A stretch of DNA of 64,000 nucleotides from VRUE01 sp963708115 (GTDB taxonomy: Bacteria; Actinomycetota; Thermoleophilia; Solirubrobacterales; 70-9), in the NCBI GenBank assembly GCA_963708115.1, contig CAVPRX010000001.1, forward strand, positions 1,240,001-1,304,000, in the 5' to 3' direction. Position 1 is the stretch's first letter, and each line of letters begins with the position of its first letter. The notes under the pieces are model-generated. The model saw nothing but the letters and a program-made list of their open reading frames with translations. It was not told where the DNA came from and searched no databases. A program made the translations under genes and the position numbers. Below are positions 1 through 7,429 of this stretch, in pieces.

Positions 1-301
1 CCTGAATGCCCTGTTTGCCAGTGTCGCCGGTATCGCCCTTGTCACCCTTTGCGCCGCTGGAGCCATTGGCCCCGTTGTCGCCCTTGGCGCCCGCGGGACC
101 AGCGGCTCCCGCAGGGCCAGTGCCCTGGAAGCTCTTGGCGATGCTCTTTACTTCCTTCTTCTGCTTGCTGTTCAGACCAGCGGCAGCCCAGGCGCCGCCG
201 ACCATGGCAAAGACGAGGGCGAGGATCGCGACGGTTAGGCCGGCCTTGCCGAAGGGTTCGCGAAAGCGCTTTTTGGCGCCTTTGTTCCGTGGCGAGAGCA
301 T
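1..301 (-). CDS. Collagen-like repeat protein, N-terminal part (runs off the window)
   Basis: The gene reads leftwards from ATG at 301 and is cut by the window edge, so about 100 residues are visible. A basic N-terminus (about residues 1-21) is followed by one hydrophobic segment (about 22-42, LTVAILALVFAMVGGAWAAAG), a short Lys-rich linker, and from about residue 60 uninterrupted Gly-X-Y triplets such as GPAGAAGPAGAKGDNG. This is the layout of a membrane-anchored or secreted collagen-like surface protein. AAGGAG lies just upstream of the ATG. The function is unknown; a surface or biofilm role would be inference. The sequence reaching position 1 is still in Gly-X-Y repeats. Confidence 0.75.
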   Translation of the reverse strand, partial: MLSPRNKGAKKRFREPFGKAGLTVAILALVFAMVGGAWAAAGLNSKQKKEVKSIAKSFQGTGPAGAAGPAGAKGDNGANGSSGAKGDKGDTGDTGKQGIQ

Positions 302-547
302 CTGTATCTCTTCTCCTTGTCCCGTGAGCCCCTCTGCCGACCGCTTCCCTTGCGGCCCCTTGTGGCGAGCTCGGTATGTATTTCCCTGTTTCCGCCGAGC
401 GGTTGCAGTCAGTTCCTAGAAGGTGCTGTCTGTACCGACGACACGGCTAGGAAAGCACCCCGTCACGGAGTTGTCAAGGAAAGTTCCCAAAAGAGAAAAG
501 GCGTTCCTAGATGCGTTCCCTGGAGGGACGAGGGGGTACCAAACGCT
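302..547. other. Non-coding region upstream of the collagen-like gene
   Basis: No convincing gene is seen. The stretch holds three copies of the heptamer TTCCTAG or its complement (413-419, 447-453 and about 505-511) and a GGAAAGTTCCCAA block at 478-490 that matches the central part of the perfect palindrome at 2280-2295. These could be operators for one or more of the neighbouring TetR proteins controlling the collagen-like gene. That link is inference. Confidence 0.35.
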
Positions 548-575
548 GTGGCGTAGCCCGGCCGGGCTACGCCAC
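548..575 (-). terminator. Perfect 28-bp palindrome at the end of the TetR gene
   Basis: Positions 548-575 are fully self-complementary (14-bp arms, GTGGCGTAGCCCGG and its complement) and overlap the stop codon of the leftward TetR gene. There is no long U-tract, so it is a probable but not classical intrinsic terminator, possibly bidirectional. Confidence 0.5.
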
Positions 576-1223
576 TTGGCGGGCGAGGCGGGCGGCCTCG
601 GCGGGGCCCAGGTAGGGCAGGAGGGCGAGCTCGGCGCAATCGGGGAGAAGGTCCTCGAGCTGCTCGGCTTCGCCGGCAGCGGCCTTGCGGAAGGCGAGCG
701 AGACCAGGGAGCCGATCGTCGAGTCCTCGGTCGAGTCGGGGAGGCGCGCGCCCTCGGGACGCTCGGCTCGGCCCTTGCGCAGCAACGGCGCCATTTCCCC
801 CACCGCCGCGTTGAAGCGTGCGGTCACCGCAGGCCCGGCACCGCGCGACTCGACCAGGCAGAGGCGGGCGAGGTCGGGCTCGACGGCGAGGAAGCTCAGC
901 ACAGCCCGCGTCGCGGCGACCGCCTGCTCAGACCAACCCTCGATCCCCTCGACCGCCGCGGCGACCAGCTCGCGTAGATGGTCGACGACCACCTCGAAGG
1001 CGGCCAGGAAGCACTGCTCCTTGCTCTCGAAGTTGGCGTAGAAGACCCGGCGGGAGACCTTCGCCCCCTTGACGATGTCGGTCAGGGTGACCGCGGCGTA
1101 GCCCTTCTCGGCGACAGCCTCGGCGAGACCGGCGATCAGCCGCTCACGCTGGTGGTGGGCCACCTGCTCACGGCTGAAGCCGTGACGGCCGGCGGGGAGC
1201 GGTCCTAGCTCTTCGGCTGCCAT
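567..1223 (-). CDS. TetR/AcrR family transcriptional regulator
   Basis: This 218-residue protein has a TetR-type N-terminal DNA-binding domain at about residues 23-75. AEKGYAAVTLTDIVKGAKVS is the helix-turn-helix, followed by RRVFYANFESKEQCFLAAFE, the usual Y-x-x-F-x-s-K-e signature. The C-terminal ligand and dimer domain ends with LLPYLGPAEAARLARQVA. The lead-in PLPAGRHGFSREQVAHHQRERLIAGLAEA closely resembles the second module of the fused regulator at 3810-5162 and the regulator at 5195-5872, so these are recent paralogues. The start is ATG at 1223. Target and ligand cannot be read from the sequence. Confidence 0.9.
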   Translation of the reverse strand: MAAEELGPLPAGRHGFSREQVAHHQRERLIAGLAEAVAEKGYAAVTLTDIVKGAKVSRRVFYANFESKEQCFLAAFEVVVDHLRELVAAAVEGIEGWSEQAVAATRAVLSFLAVEPDLARLCLVESRGAGPAVTARFNAAVGEMAPLLRKGRAERPEGARLPDSTEDSTIGSLVSLAFRKAAAGEAEQLEDLLPDCAELALLPYLGPAEAARLARQVA

Positions 1224-1314
1224 TTATGCGAATGCCTACGGGGGAAAGTCACATCTAGCGCACAACACGTGCGTCGCGACGATCTAGCGTCGAAGGGCCG
1301 CGAGAGCGGCGGTC

Positions 1315-1385
1315 GCCCCCGCCGGTGGACGCCGGCATCCGATATCGCAATCGGGAAAGAGAGGGTTCGATTCCCTCCGGGGGCG
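1315..1385 (+). other. tRNA-like element (possible degenerate tRNA gene)
   Basis: A 7-bp acceptor-like pairing (GCCCCCG at 1315-1321 with CGGGGGC at 1378-1384) encloses a canonical T-arm (GAGGG, loop TTCGATT, CCCTC). GCCCCCG/CGGGGGC is the acceptor stem seen in many actinobacterial tRNA-Arg genes. The rest is abnormal: the D-arm region lacks the conserved A14 and GG, and the anticodon stem encloses 6 or 8 bases instead of 7. At 71 nt it is also short. It may be a decayed tRNA, an unusual tRNA or a tRNA-like small RNA. A strong hairpin terminator follows at 1441. No CCA is encoded. Confidence 0.4.
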
Positions 1386-1440
1386 CTATAGTGGATAGCG
1401 CGATATCGGAGCCAGCGCTGCACCGGCTTTCCCGATTTTT
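1386..1440 (+). other. Spacer between the tRNA-like element and its terminator
   Basis: The spacer contains CGATATCGGA, a near repeat of CCGATATCGC within the tRNA-like element, which may allow alternative pairing. No reading frame is supported here. Confidence 0.25.
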
Positions 1441-1468
1441 CGAACGGCCCGCTTCGGCGGGCCGTTCG
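1441..1468 (+). terminator. Rho-independent terminator
   Basis: CGAACGGCCCGC, loop TTCG and the complementary GCGGGCCGTTCG form a perfect 12-bp stem with a UUCG tetraloop. CATTTT follows on the plus strand and a T-run lies on the other flank. This suits a bidirectional intrinsic terminator serving the plus-strand tRNA-like transcript and possibly the leftward TetR gene at 1549-2256. Confidence 0.75.
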
Positions 1469-1548
1469 CATTTTGACAATCAGGGCTTTATAAGAAAAAT
1501 CCATATAAAGACGTATAAAGGGGCCGTCAGACTACGTCGCTTCGCAAA

Positions 1549-2256
1549 CTACGCCGAGATCGCGTCGGCGACCTCGCCGGCCTCCCGCGCCGCCTCGTCC
1601 TCGCCTACGTAAGGGCGAAGGACGAACTCGAGGGTCTCGGGCAGAAGCCCGCGCAGCTTGTCCGCTTCGTCGGCGATCAGGCGCTGGCCGAGCACCCAGA
1701 CGATCCCCCCCGCCAGCGTCTCCTCGAGGCTCTCCGGCAACTCGGCCTGGCGCGGGTTGAGCTCGCGCCCGGGCCGCAGCAGCGGCGCCAGCCGTTTCAG
1801 CGCAGCCTCGTGCTTGGCCGCCGCCTCGGGGCCGGCGGCGACGGCCTCGACCAGAGCGGCCCGGGCGGCGGCGGGATGCGCGGCGACGTCTTCGAAGAGG
1901 ACGCCGAGCGCCGCCCCGACCCGGTCGGTCCAGGGACCTTCTTCGCGCTTGTAGGCGTCTTCGACCCGGCTGACGGTGCGCTCGGTCGCCGCATCGAGCA
2001 GCGCCAGGAAAGCCGCCTCCTTGTCGGGGTAGTGCTTGTAGAAGGTCGCGTAGCCGACCTTGGCGCGGCGGACGATCTCCTCCATCGTCGTCTCCTGGTA
2101 GCCCTGCTCGGCGATCAGCTCGGCGGTGGCCTCGAGGATGCGGCGTCGCTGATCGGCTGCAGCGGCATCGCGGCTGACCGGCTCGGGGCCGGGAGGCTGC
2201 CGGTTCTCCTTTCCGGGCAGGGCTCGCACAGGCCCCAGGATAGCGCTAGTTCCCAT
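1549..2256 (-). CDS. TetR/AcrR family transcriptional regulator
   Basis: The protein has about 235 residues from ATG at 2256. The frame is open further upstream, but that extension would run into the divergent TetR gene and looks unlike protein. The DNA-binding domain contains LIAEQGYQETTMEEIVRRAK followed by YATFYKHYPDKEAAFLALLD. The C-terminal domain ends with LLPETLEFVLRPYVGEDEAA, matching the LLPxLVxFxLxPYxG ending of its neighbours. It is transcribed divergently from the next TetR gene, with a palindrome at 2280-2295 between or at the start of the two, so mutual or autoregulation is plausible. Confidence 0.88.
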   Translation of the reverse strand: MGTSAILGPVRALPGKENRQPPGPEPVSRDAAAADQRRRILEATAELIAEQGYQETTMEEIVRRAKVGYATFYKHYPDKEAAFLALLDAATERTVSRVEDAYKREEGPWTDRVGAALGVLFEDVAAHPAAARAALVEAVAAGPEAAAKHEAALKRLAPLLRPGRELNPRQAELPESLEETLAGGIVWVLGQRLIADEADKLRGLLPETLEFVLRPYVGEDEAAREAGEVADAISA

Positions 2257-2273
2257 TGGTACGAAACAGGTAC

Positions 2274-2933
2274 ATGGAGTTGGGAAAGTTCCCAAACATA
2301 AGCTATGGTGTCCCGAATGGAAGCACCGGGCCACTCCGCGCCGTTCGCTCTTGGGAGGATGTCGAGCCCGACCGCGGCGGCGACGAGGACGTGCTCGAAG
2401 CGATGCTGCTGACGGTCGGCGAGAAGGGCTACGCGAAGGCGACGGTGCGCGAGGTGGCCGAGCGCGCGCGCATCACCCAGGACCGCTTCCACCGCCGCTT
2501 CGGCAGCAAGGAGGCCTGCTTCGCGCGGGCTTACGAGGAGACGGCCGAGCAGCTCGCCGGCGAGCTGCTCGTGGCCTGCCGCGAAGCGATCGGTTGGCGC
2601 GAGGGCTTCCGCGCCGGCCTGACCGAGCTGCTGCGCTTCATCGCCGAGCAGCCGCTGCGGGCGAAAGCGCTGCTGCTCGAGGTGCGGGCGGCGCGCGGCG
2701 GCGCCTGGGTCGCCCACCAGCGCCAAGTCAAGCGCCTCACCGCCGCGTTCGACTCGGTCCGCGACGAGCCCGGCGCCCGCCCCGACGCAAACCCGATGAC
2801 CGCGGGCTTCGTGATCGGCGCGATCGAGGAAGCGCTCAGCCTGGAGATCGCCGCCGGTCGCGCAGAGGGTGCCCAACTCCTCCTCAACGACCTCACCCAC
2901 CTCGCCTTCCTGCAGCTCTTCGGCGAGGAGTAG
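2274..2933 (+). CDS. TetR family transcriptional regulator (start uncertain)
   Basis: The body is clear: LTVGEKGYAKATVREVAERAR is the helix-turn-helix and DRFHRRFGSKEACFARAYEE the following signature. An Ala-rich C-terminal domain ends at LFGEE. The start is not settled: TTG at 2256, ATG at 2274 and a GTG near 2391 are all in frame. ATG 2274 would put the 16-bp palindrome inside the coding region. If that palindrome is the promoter operator, the later GTG is favoured. The gene is divergent from the TetR gene at 1549-2256. The ligand and target are unknown. Confidence 0.8.
   Translation: MELGKFPNISYGVPNGSTGPLRAVRSWEDVEPDRGGDEDVLEAMLLTVGEKGYAKATVREVAERARITQDRFHRRFGSKEACFARAYEETAEQLAGELLVACREAIGWREGFRAGLTELLRFIAEQPLRAKALLLEVRAARGGAWVAHQRQVKRLTAAFDSVRDEPGARPDANPMTAGFVIGAIEEALSLEIAAGRAEGAQLLLNDLTHLAFLQLFGEE
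2280..2295. promoter_or_regulatory. Palindromic operator candidate TTGGGAAAGTTCCCAA
   Basis: Seven-base arms are perfectly complementary around a 2-bp centre, placed between two divergent TetR genes where an autoregulatory operator would be expected. A 13-base match (GGAAAGTTCCCAA) occurs at 478-490 upstream of the collagen-like gene. Confidence 0.45.
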
Positions 2934-2956
2934 CCGCGGGCGACTAGGCTGGGACC

Positions 2957-3805
2957 GTGGACCAGCCCGACTCCTGCGCCGAGCTGCTGCGAGCCCATTT
3001 CGCCGCCGGAAGGCACCTCGTCGTCGGCCTCGACACGGACCCCGCCCGCCTGCCCGAATCGCTTGCGCCAGGTGCCTCACCCGCCGAACGGGTGGTCGAG
3101 TTCAACCGGCGGATCGTCGAGGCGACCGCCGAGCTCGCCTGCGCCTACAAGCCAAATTCCGCCTTCTACGAGGCGCTCGGTGCCGATGGCTTCCGAGCCC
3201 TGGAGGAGACGATTGGCGCGATCCGGGCCGCCGCCCCCGACGCCGCGGTGATCCTCGACGCCAAGCGGGCTGACATCGGCTCGACCAACGCCGGCTACGT
3301 CGCCGCCGCCTTCGACCAGCTCGGCGCCGACGCGGTCACGGTCCACCCCTACCTCGGCGGCGAGGCGCTCTCTCCCTTCCTCGAGCGGGGCGGGAAGCTG
3401 ATCTTCGTCCTCGCCCGCACCTCCAACCCCGGCGCCGGCGAGTTCCAGGACCTCCTCACCGACGGGGTGCCGCTCTACCGCCACGTCGCCCGCACCGTCG
3501 CCGGCAGTTGGAATGCGGCGGGCAACTGCGGGCTCGTCGTCGGCGCCACCTACCCGGACGAGATGCGGGCTATCCGCGAGGACATCCCCGCTGAGACGCC
3601 GATCCTGATCCCCGGCGTCGGCGCCCAGGGCGGTGACGTGGCCGCGGTCGTGGCAGCCAATCGCGATGCCGGCAGCGACGCCTTCCTGATCGCCGCATCG
3701 CGCGCGATCATCTACGCCTCCTCCGGCGAGGACTTCGCCGAGGCGGCTCGCGGCGCGGCGCAGTCGCTAGACACCGAGATCCGCGCCGCCGTCGCGGAGG
3801 CCTAA
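2957..3805 (+). CDS. pyrF: Orotidine 5'-phosphate decarboxylase
   Basis: The enzyme decarboxylates OMP to UMP in the last step of de novo pyrimidine synthesis in the cytoplasm. The 282 residues start with GTG at 2957. GLDTDPARLPESL is the N-terminal strand motif, YKPNSAFYEALG binds phosphoribosyl substrate, and DAKRADIGSTN carries the catalytic Asp-Lys-Asp array. PGVGAQGGD and the segment around AASRAIIYASS are the C-terminal phosphate-binding part. Length and motifs fit the longer type-2 PyrF found in actinobacteria. It is an isolated housekeeping gene inside the TetR array. Confidence 0.95.
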   Translation: MDQPDSCAELLRAHFAAGRHLVVGLDTDPARLPESLAPGASPAERVVEFNRRIVEATAELACAYKPNSAFYEALGADGFRALEETIGAIRAAAPDAAVILDAKRADIGSTNAGYVAAAFDQLGADAVTVHPYLGGEALSPFLERGGKLIFVLARTSNPGAGEFQDLLTDGVPLYRHVARTVAGSWNAAGNCGLVVGATYPDEMRAIREDIPAETPILIPGVGAQGGDVAAVVAANRDAGSDAFLIAASRAIIYASSGEDFAEAARGAAQSLDTEIRAAVAEA

Positions 3806-3809
3806 GAGC

Positions 3810-5162
3810 TCAGCTCTTGGCGATCTCCGCTGCCTCGGCGCTGCCGAGGTACGGAGTCAAGGTGAACTCGACCAGGTCGGGGAGCAGGTTCTCCAGCTCC
3901 TCGGTCTTGCCGGCGATGATGCGGCGGGAGATCAGCGAGACCATGCCGCCGACGAGCGCTTCCTCGGTGGTCGGCGAGAGGCGCGAGAGGACCTCCGGCG
4001 GGCGCCCCTCGCGGCCCTCCTGGAAGTAGGGGACGAAGCTCTGGATCGCCGCGTCGTAGCGCTCGACCACGGCCGGGCCGGCGACCAGCGCCTCGACCAT
4101 GCAGAGCCGGGCGAGGTTGGGCTCGGCGGCGAGGAACTGCAGCATCGCGTCGATCCCGGCCTTGATCGCGTGTGGCCAGTCATCGCTCTGCTCGAAGGCC
4201 GCTGAGACGCGCTCGCGCAGCTCTTTCATCACCGTGTCGTAGGCGGCGACGAAGCACTCGTCCTTGCTCGAGAAGTGCTCGTAGAAGGTGCGGCGGGAGA
4301 CCGCGGCGGCGCGGGTGATGTGGGCGATCGTCGTACCGGAGTAGCCGTGCTCGGCGATCGCCTCGGCGATCCCGGCGATCAGGCGCTCTCGCTGGTTATG
4401 AGTGACAAACTCCCGGGGTAGCCCGTGACGGCCCGGTGGCAGACGCGCCAACTCGGGCGGATAGTCCTCCGCACCGTCAACTGGCGCTTTCTCTGATTTG
4501 GCGCGTTTCTTTGCCACCCCGCGAGCATATCCCTCTGACACGGCGGATTCGCGGCTCAACTCGGCCATAGCCGCCTCGATACCCAAATACGGCATCACCG
4601 CAGCCGACATCAGCTGGGGAACCAGATCGGGAAGCTCCTCGACCGCGCCGCGGACCACCCGCGAGTAGATCTGGCCGTAGGCCGAGCCGGCCAGCGCCTC
4701 GGCCGTTGTATGGGGGACGGAGTCGGGATCGTCCATCTCCTGGCGGCCGGCGTCGATCAGCGAGGCGATCACCCGCATCGTCATGTCGCGACGGGCGCGG
4801 GCGGCATCGCCGGCGGCCAGTACCTCGACCCCGAATGAAGCGCGGCCGGGATCGTGGCTCAGGCCCGCGATCACCTCGTAGGCGACCGCGCGCAGGCGGT
4901 CGGGCCACTCCTCGCAGCTTTCATAGGCCCTCACCATCGTCCCCAGGCACTCCTCATTCTGGTCCTGCCAGGCAGAGAGGAAGCAGTCGTACTTGCCGCG
5001 GAAGTGGCGGTCGAAGGCGGGGCGGTCGAGCCCGGCGCGTTCGAGGATCAACTCGATCGTCGTTTCGCCGTAGCCTCGCTCTGCGGCGACTTCGATCAGC
5101 GCCGCGACGATCTCGGCTCGCTCGGAGCTGCCGGTCTCCTCGCGGATCTCGGTGGTCGGCAC
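3810..5162 (-). CDS. Double TetR regulator (two complete TetR modules fused)
   Basis: One uninterrupted 450-residue frame contains two TetR proteins in tandem. Module 1 (about residues 12-205) has ERGYGETTIELILERAGLD, then DRHFRGKYDCFLSAW, and ends in PYLGIEAAMAELS. A charged linker (GVAKKRAKSEKAPVDGAED) leads to module 2 (about 235-450), with PPGRHGLPREFVTHNQRERL, EHGYSGTTIAHITRAAAVS, FYEHFSSKDECFVAAYD and the ending PYLGSAEAAEIAKS. Typical TetR proteins are near 200 residues and dimerise, so a covalent pair could form a pseudo-dimer recognising an asymmetric operator (inference). Module 2 is closer to the neighbouring regulators than to module 1. Confidence 0.88.
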   Translation of the reverse strand: MPTTEIREETGSSERAEIVAALIEVAAERGYGETTIELILERAGLDRPAFDRHFRGKYDCFLSAWQDQNEECLGTMVRAYESCEEWPDRLRAVAYEVIAGLSHDPGRASFGVEVLAAGDAARARRDMTMRVIASLIDAGRQEMDDPDSVPHTTAEALAGSAYGQIYSRVVRGAVEELPDLVPQLMSAAVMPYLGIEAAMAELSRESAVSEGYARGVAKKRAKSEKAPVDGAEDYPPELARLPPGRHGLPREFVTHNQRERLIAGIAEAIAEHGYSGTTIAHITRAAAVSRRTFYEHFSSKDECFVAAYDTVMKELRERVSAAFEQSDDWPHAIKAGIDAMLQFLAAEPNLARLCMVEALVAGPAVVERYDAAIQSFVPYFQEGREGRPPEVLSRLSPTTEEALVGGMVSLISRRIIAGKTEELENLLPDLVEFTLTPYLGSAEAAEIAKS

Positions 5163-5194
5163 TAGTGCATGGGACCCCCGATCCCTGCCCTGGC

Positions 5195-5872
5195 TCAGCC
5201 GGTCGCTTTGGACGGCTGTTCGGCTGCCGTGCGCTTCGCGGCCTCGGCGCCGACGTACGGGGTGAGCGAGAACTCGACCAGCTCGGGGAGAAGCTGCTCG
5301 ATCTCCTCCACCTGCCCCATCACGATCCGCTGGTAGATGATCCAGAAGACGCCTCCGACGATCGTCTCCTCGAGTGTCCCCGGCAGGTCCTCGCCGTTCG
5401 GCGCGACCTTGCGGCCCATGCGGAAGAGCGGCACGAAGGCCTGGATCGAGCGTTCGTAGCGCTCGACCGCGGCGGGGCCGGCGGAGAGGGCCTCGACGAT
5501 GCAGGTCCGCGCCAGCGCCGGCTCGGTCGCCACGTAGTGGAGGAAGGCGGCGAGGCCGGAGTTGACCCGGGCGGGCCAGCTGTCGACCCTGCTGGCGGCG
5601 TCGACGACGCGGCGCAGCGCCTCTTTGACGGCGAACTCCGAGGCGGCGAGGAAGCAGTCTTCCTTGGAGGAGAAGTTCTCGTAAAAAGTGTTGCGGGCGA
5701 TGCCCGCGCGCCGCACGATATCCGCGACAGTGACCGCCCGGTAACCCTTCTCTACCGTCTCCTCGGCGAGGGCCGCGATGATGCGGGCGCGCTGGTGTTG
5801 GGTGATGAACTCACGAGGCAGAGGATGCCTTCCGGGGGGCATCCTGGTTGCCTGAGGTACACGTTCAGCCAC
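5195..5872 (-). CDS. TetR/AcrR family transcriptional regulator
   Basis: This 225-residue TetR protein has MPPGRHPLPREFITQHQRAR as lead-in, EKGYRAVTVADIVRRAGIA as helix-turn-helix and RNTFYENFSSKEDCFLAASE after it. The C-terminal domain has VEALSAGPAAVERYERSIQAF and the ending FSLTPYVGAEAAKR. It is a clear paralogue of module 2 of the adjacent fused gene and lies in the same direction 32 bp upstream of it, so co-transcription is possible. Its divergent partner starts at 5987. Confidence 0.9.
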   Translation of the reverse strand: MAERVPQATRMPPGRHPLPREFITQHQRARIIAALAEETVEKGYRAVTVADIVRRAGIARNTFYENFSSKEDCFLAASEFAVKEALRRVVDAASRVDSWPARVNSGLAAFLHYVATEPALARTCIVEALSAGPAAVERYERSIQAFVPLFRMGRKVAPNGEDLPGTLEETIVGGVFWIIYQRIVMGQVEEIEQLLPELVEFSLTPYVGAEAAKRTAAEQPSKATG

Positions 5873-5986
5873 GCAAGTCAGGCTACTCCGGGCCGATCGA
5901 GATTCAAGCTGGACGGATTCTCGATATACCGCTACAGTACCGGAGTCCAGACAACCTGTTCCCTAGATCATGAGGAAGGGGCAGCA

Positions 5987-6685
5987 ATGGGGAAGCGGGC
6001 CGCAACCAACGTCCAGGCAGGGGCTGAGGGGACCGGCAGCATCAGGGCAGTGGAATTAGCTCCCCACTCTCCCAAGCTCGAGCTTGTGAATTCTCCCAAG
6101 CGCGAAAAGATTCTCGAGGGAATGCTCGAGGCCGTTGGCGCCGAGGGCTACGACTCGACCTCGGTACGCACGGTTCTGGACAGAACCGGCCTTTACCGGC
6201 AGGCGTTCTACGACAACTTCGCCGACAAGGACGGCTGTTACCTGGCGGCGCTCGAAATGGGAATCGCGCGCTTCGAAGCGCTGGTGATACGCGCCGCGGC
6301 GAGCGAGGAATCGTGGCGCGGCAAGCTTCGGGCCGGCCTCGGGGCGCTGCTCGACGAGCTCGACGCCGAGCCCGATTTCGGCCGCGGGGTGATCGTCGGC
6401 GTCCACGCAGCCGGTCCCGAAGCCCTGGCAAGACGGGCCGAAGCGATGAAAAGAGCGGCCGATTTCATCGATTTGGCGAGGGACGATTCGGAGGAGTCCG
6501 AGGAGCCCCCTCAGATAGCTCCGGAGGGAATCGTCGCCGGCGTCCACGCGATCGTCCATTCGCGGCTCTCCACCGGGGCAACCGACGGTTTCCGCGACCT
6601 GTTGCCGGAGTTCATGTACTTCGCCGTGCTGCCCTACTTCGGCGCCAATGCCGCCAGCGCCGAGATGCAGGCCGCGCGCGCCTGA
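5987..6685 (+). CDS. TetR family transcriptional regulator
   Basis: The start ATG at 5987 follows a purine-rich AGGAAGGGG. The frame is open far upstream, but that part is antisense to two other TetR genes. The protein has 232 residues: a short variable N-terminus, HTH at GAEGYDSTSVRTVLDRTGLY, then QAFYDNFADKDGCYLAALE, and a C-terminal domain ending FAVLPYFGANAASAEMQAARA. Its helix-turn-helix is more divergent than those of its neighbours. It is divergent from the regulator at 5195-5872, with about 115 bp between them. Confidence 0.88.
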   Translation: MGKRAATNVQAGAEGTGSIRAVELAPHSPKLELVNSPKREKILEGMLEAVGAEGYDSTSVRTVLDRTGLYRQAFYDNFADKDGCYLAALEMGIARFEALVIRAAASEESWRGKLRAGLGALLDELDAEPDFGRGVIVGVHAAGPEALARRAEAMKRAADFIDLARDDSEESEEPPQIAPEGIVAGVHAIVHSRLSTGATDGFRDLLPEFMYFAVLPYFGANAASAEMQAARA

Positions 6686-6745
6686 GCTTTCTGTCTGCAA
6701 AATAGGGTTGGACAGTTCGCCGGACCTGCCCTACATTGGGTTGCG

Positions 6746-7423
6746 ATGGATTCGCCATCTACTTCGAATCCACAGCGACCCCCCGGCCGTGAAGGATTGC
6801 CCCGCGCTTACGAGGTTCGTTCCGAGCGCGAGCGGCTGCTCGAGGCGATGGTCAAGATGGCCGCGGCAAAAGGCTACGAGGCGACCACCGTGGCCGATGT
6901 GATCGAGTTCGCCGGCGTTTCGCAGGACGCCTTCGACGAGATGTTCGAGAGCAAGGAGGCCTGCTTCCTCGAGGCCTACGACGCGGTCTTCAACGTCCTC
7001 GTGGCGCACGTCACGGCGGCCTTCGAGGCGGCCGCCGGCGAGCCCTGGCCGGAGCAGATCGCCGCCGGGCTCGGAGCGCTGGTCGGGCTGCTGGCGATGG
7101 AGGCCGACATCGCCCGGATGGCGATGGTCGAGGTGACCGCGGCGGGCGACGACGCCCGCGAGCGCTACCGCGCGATGCTGACCCGCTTCACCCCTTTCCT
7201 GGAGCAGGGGCGCTCCTGGTCGGGACAGGGGGAGGAGCTGCCCGCCGACACGGCGCGCTTCGCGATCGGCGGCGCCACCTCGATGATCTTCGACGAGGTC
7301 CGCGCCGGCCGCGGCCCGGAGCTGAAGCGGATCCTGCCGGACCTGGTCTTTGCCGTGCTGATGCCCTACCTGGGGCCGGAAGCCGCCGAAGACGAGATGC
7401 GCCGGGTCACACGCGAGAGCTAG
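6746..7423 (+). CDS. TetR family transcriptional regulator
   Basis: A 225-residue TetR protein. RPPGREGLPRAYEVRSERER matches the PPGRHxLPRE lead-in of the cluster. AAKGYEATTVADVIEFAGVS is the helix-turn-helix, and DAFDEMFESKEACFLEAYD replaces the usual Y-x-x-F signature with F-D-E-M-F. The C-terminal domain ends LPDLVFAVLMPYLGPEAAEDE. It lies 60 bp downstream of the previous TetR gene in the same direction and converges with the enoyl-CoA hydratase gene. The ligand is not predictable. Confidence 0.88.
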   Translation: MDSPSTSNPQRPPGREGLPRAYEVRSERERLLEAMVKMAAAKGYEATTVADVIEFAGVSQDAFDEMFESKEACFLEAYDAVFNVLVAHVTAAFEAAAGEPWPEQIAAGLGALVGLLAMEADIARMAMVEVTAAGDDARERYRAMLTRFTPFLEQGRSWSGQGEELPADTARFAIGGATSMIFDEVRAGRGPELKRILPDLVFAVLMPYLGPEAAEDEMRRVTRES

Positions 7424-7429
7424 AGCCCT

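Noticed and set aside
1205..1504. Minus-strand open frame with a GGNRTLSFPI stretch
   Set aside because: This peptide pattern is what the antisense of a tRNA T-arm encodes, so the frame is an artefact of the tRNA-like element.
4706..5986. Long open frame running into the TetR gene at 5987
   Set aside because: This part is antisense to two well-supported TetR genes, is very Arg- and Gly-rich and matches no family. Only the part from ATG 5987 is a gene.
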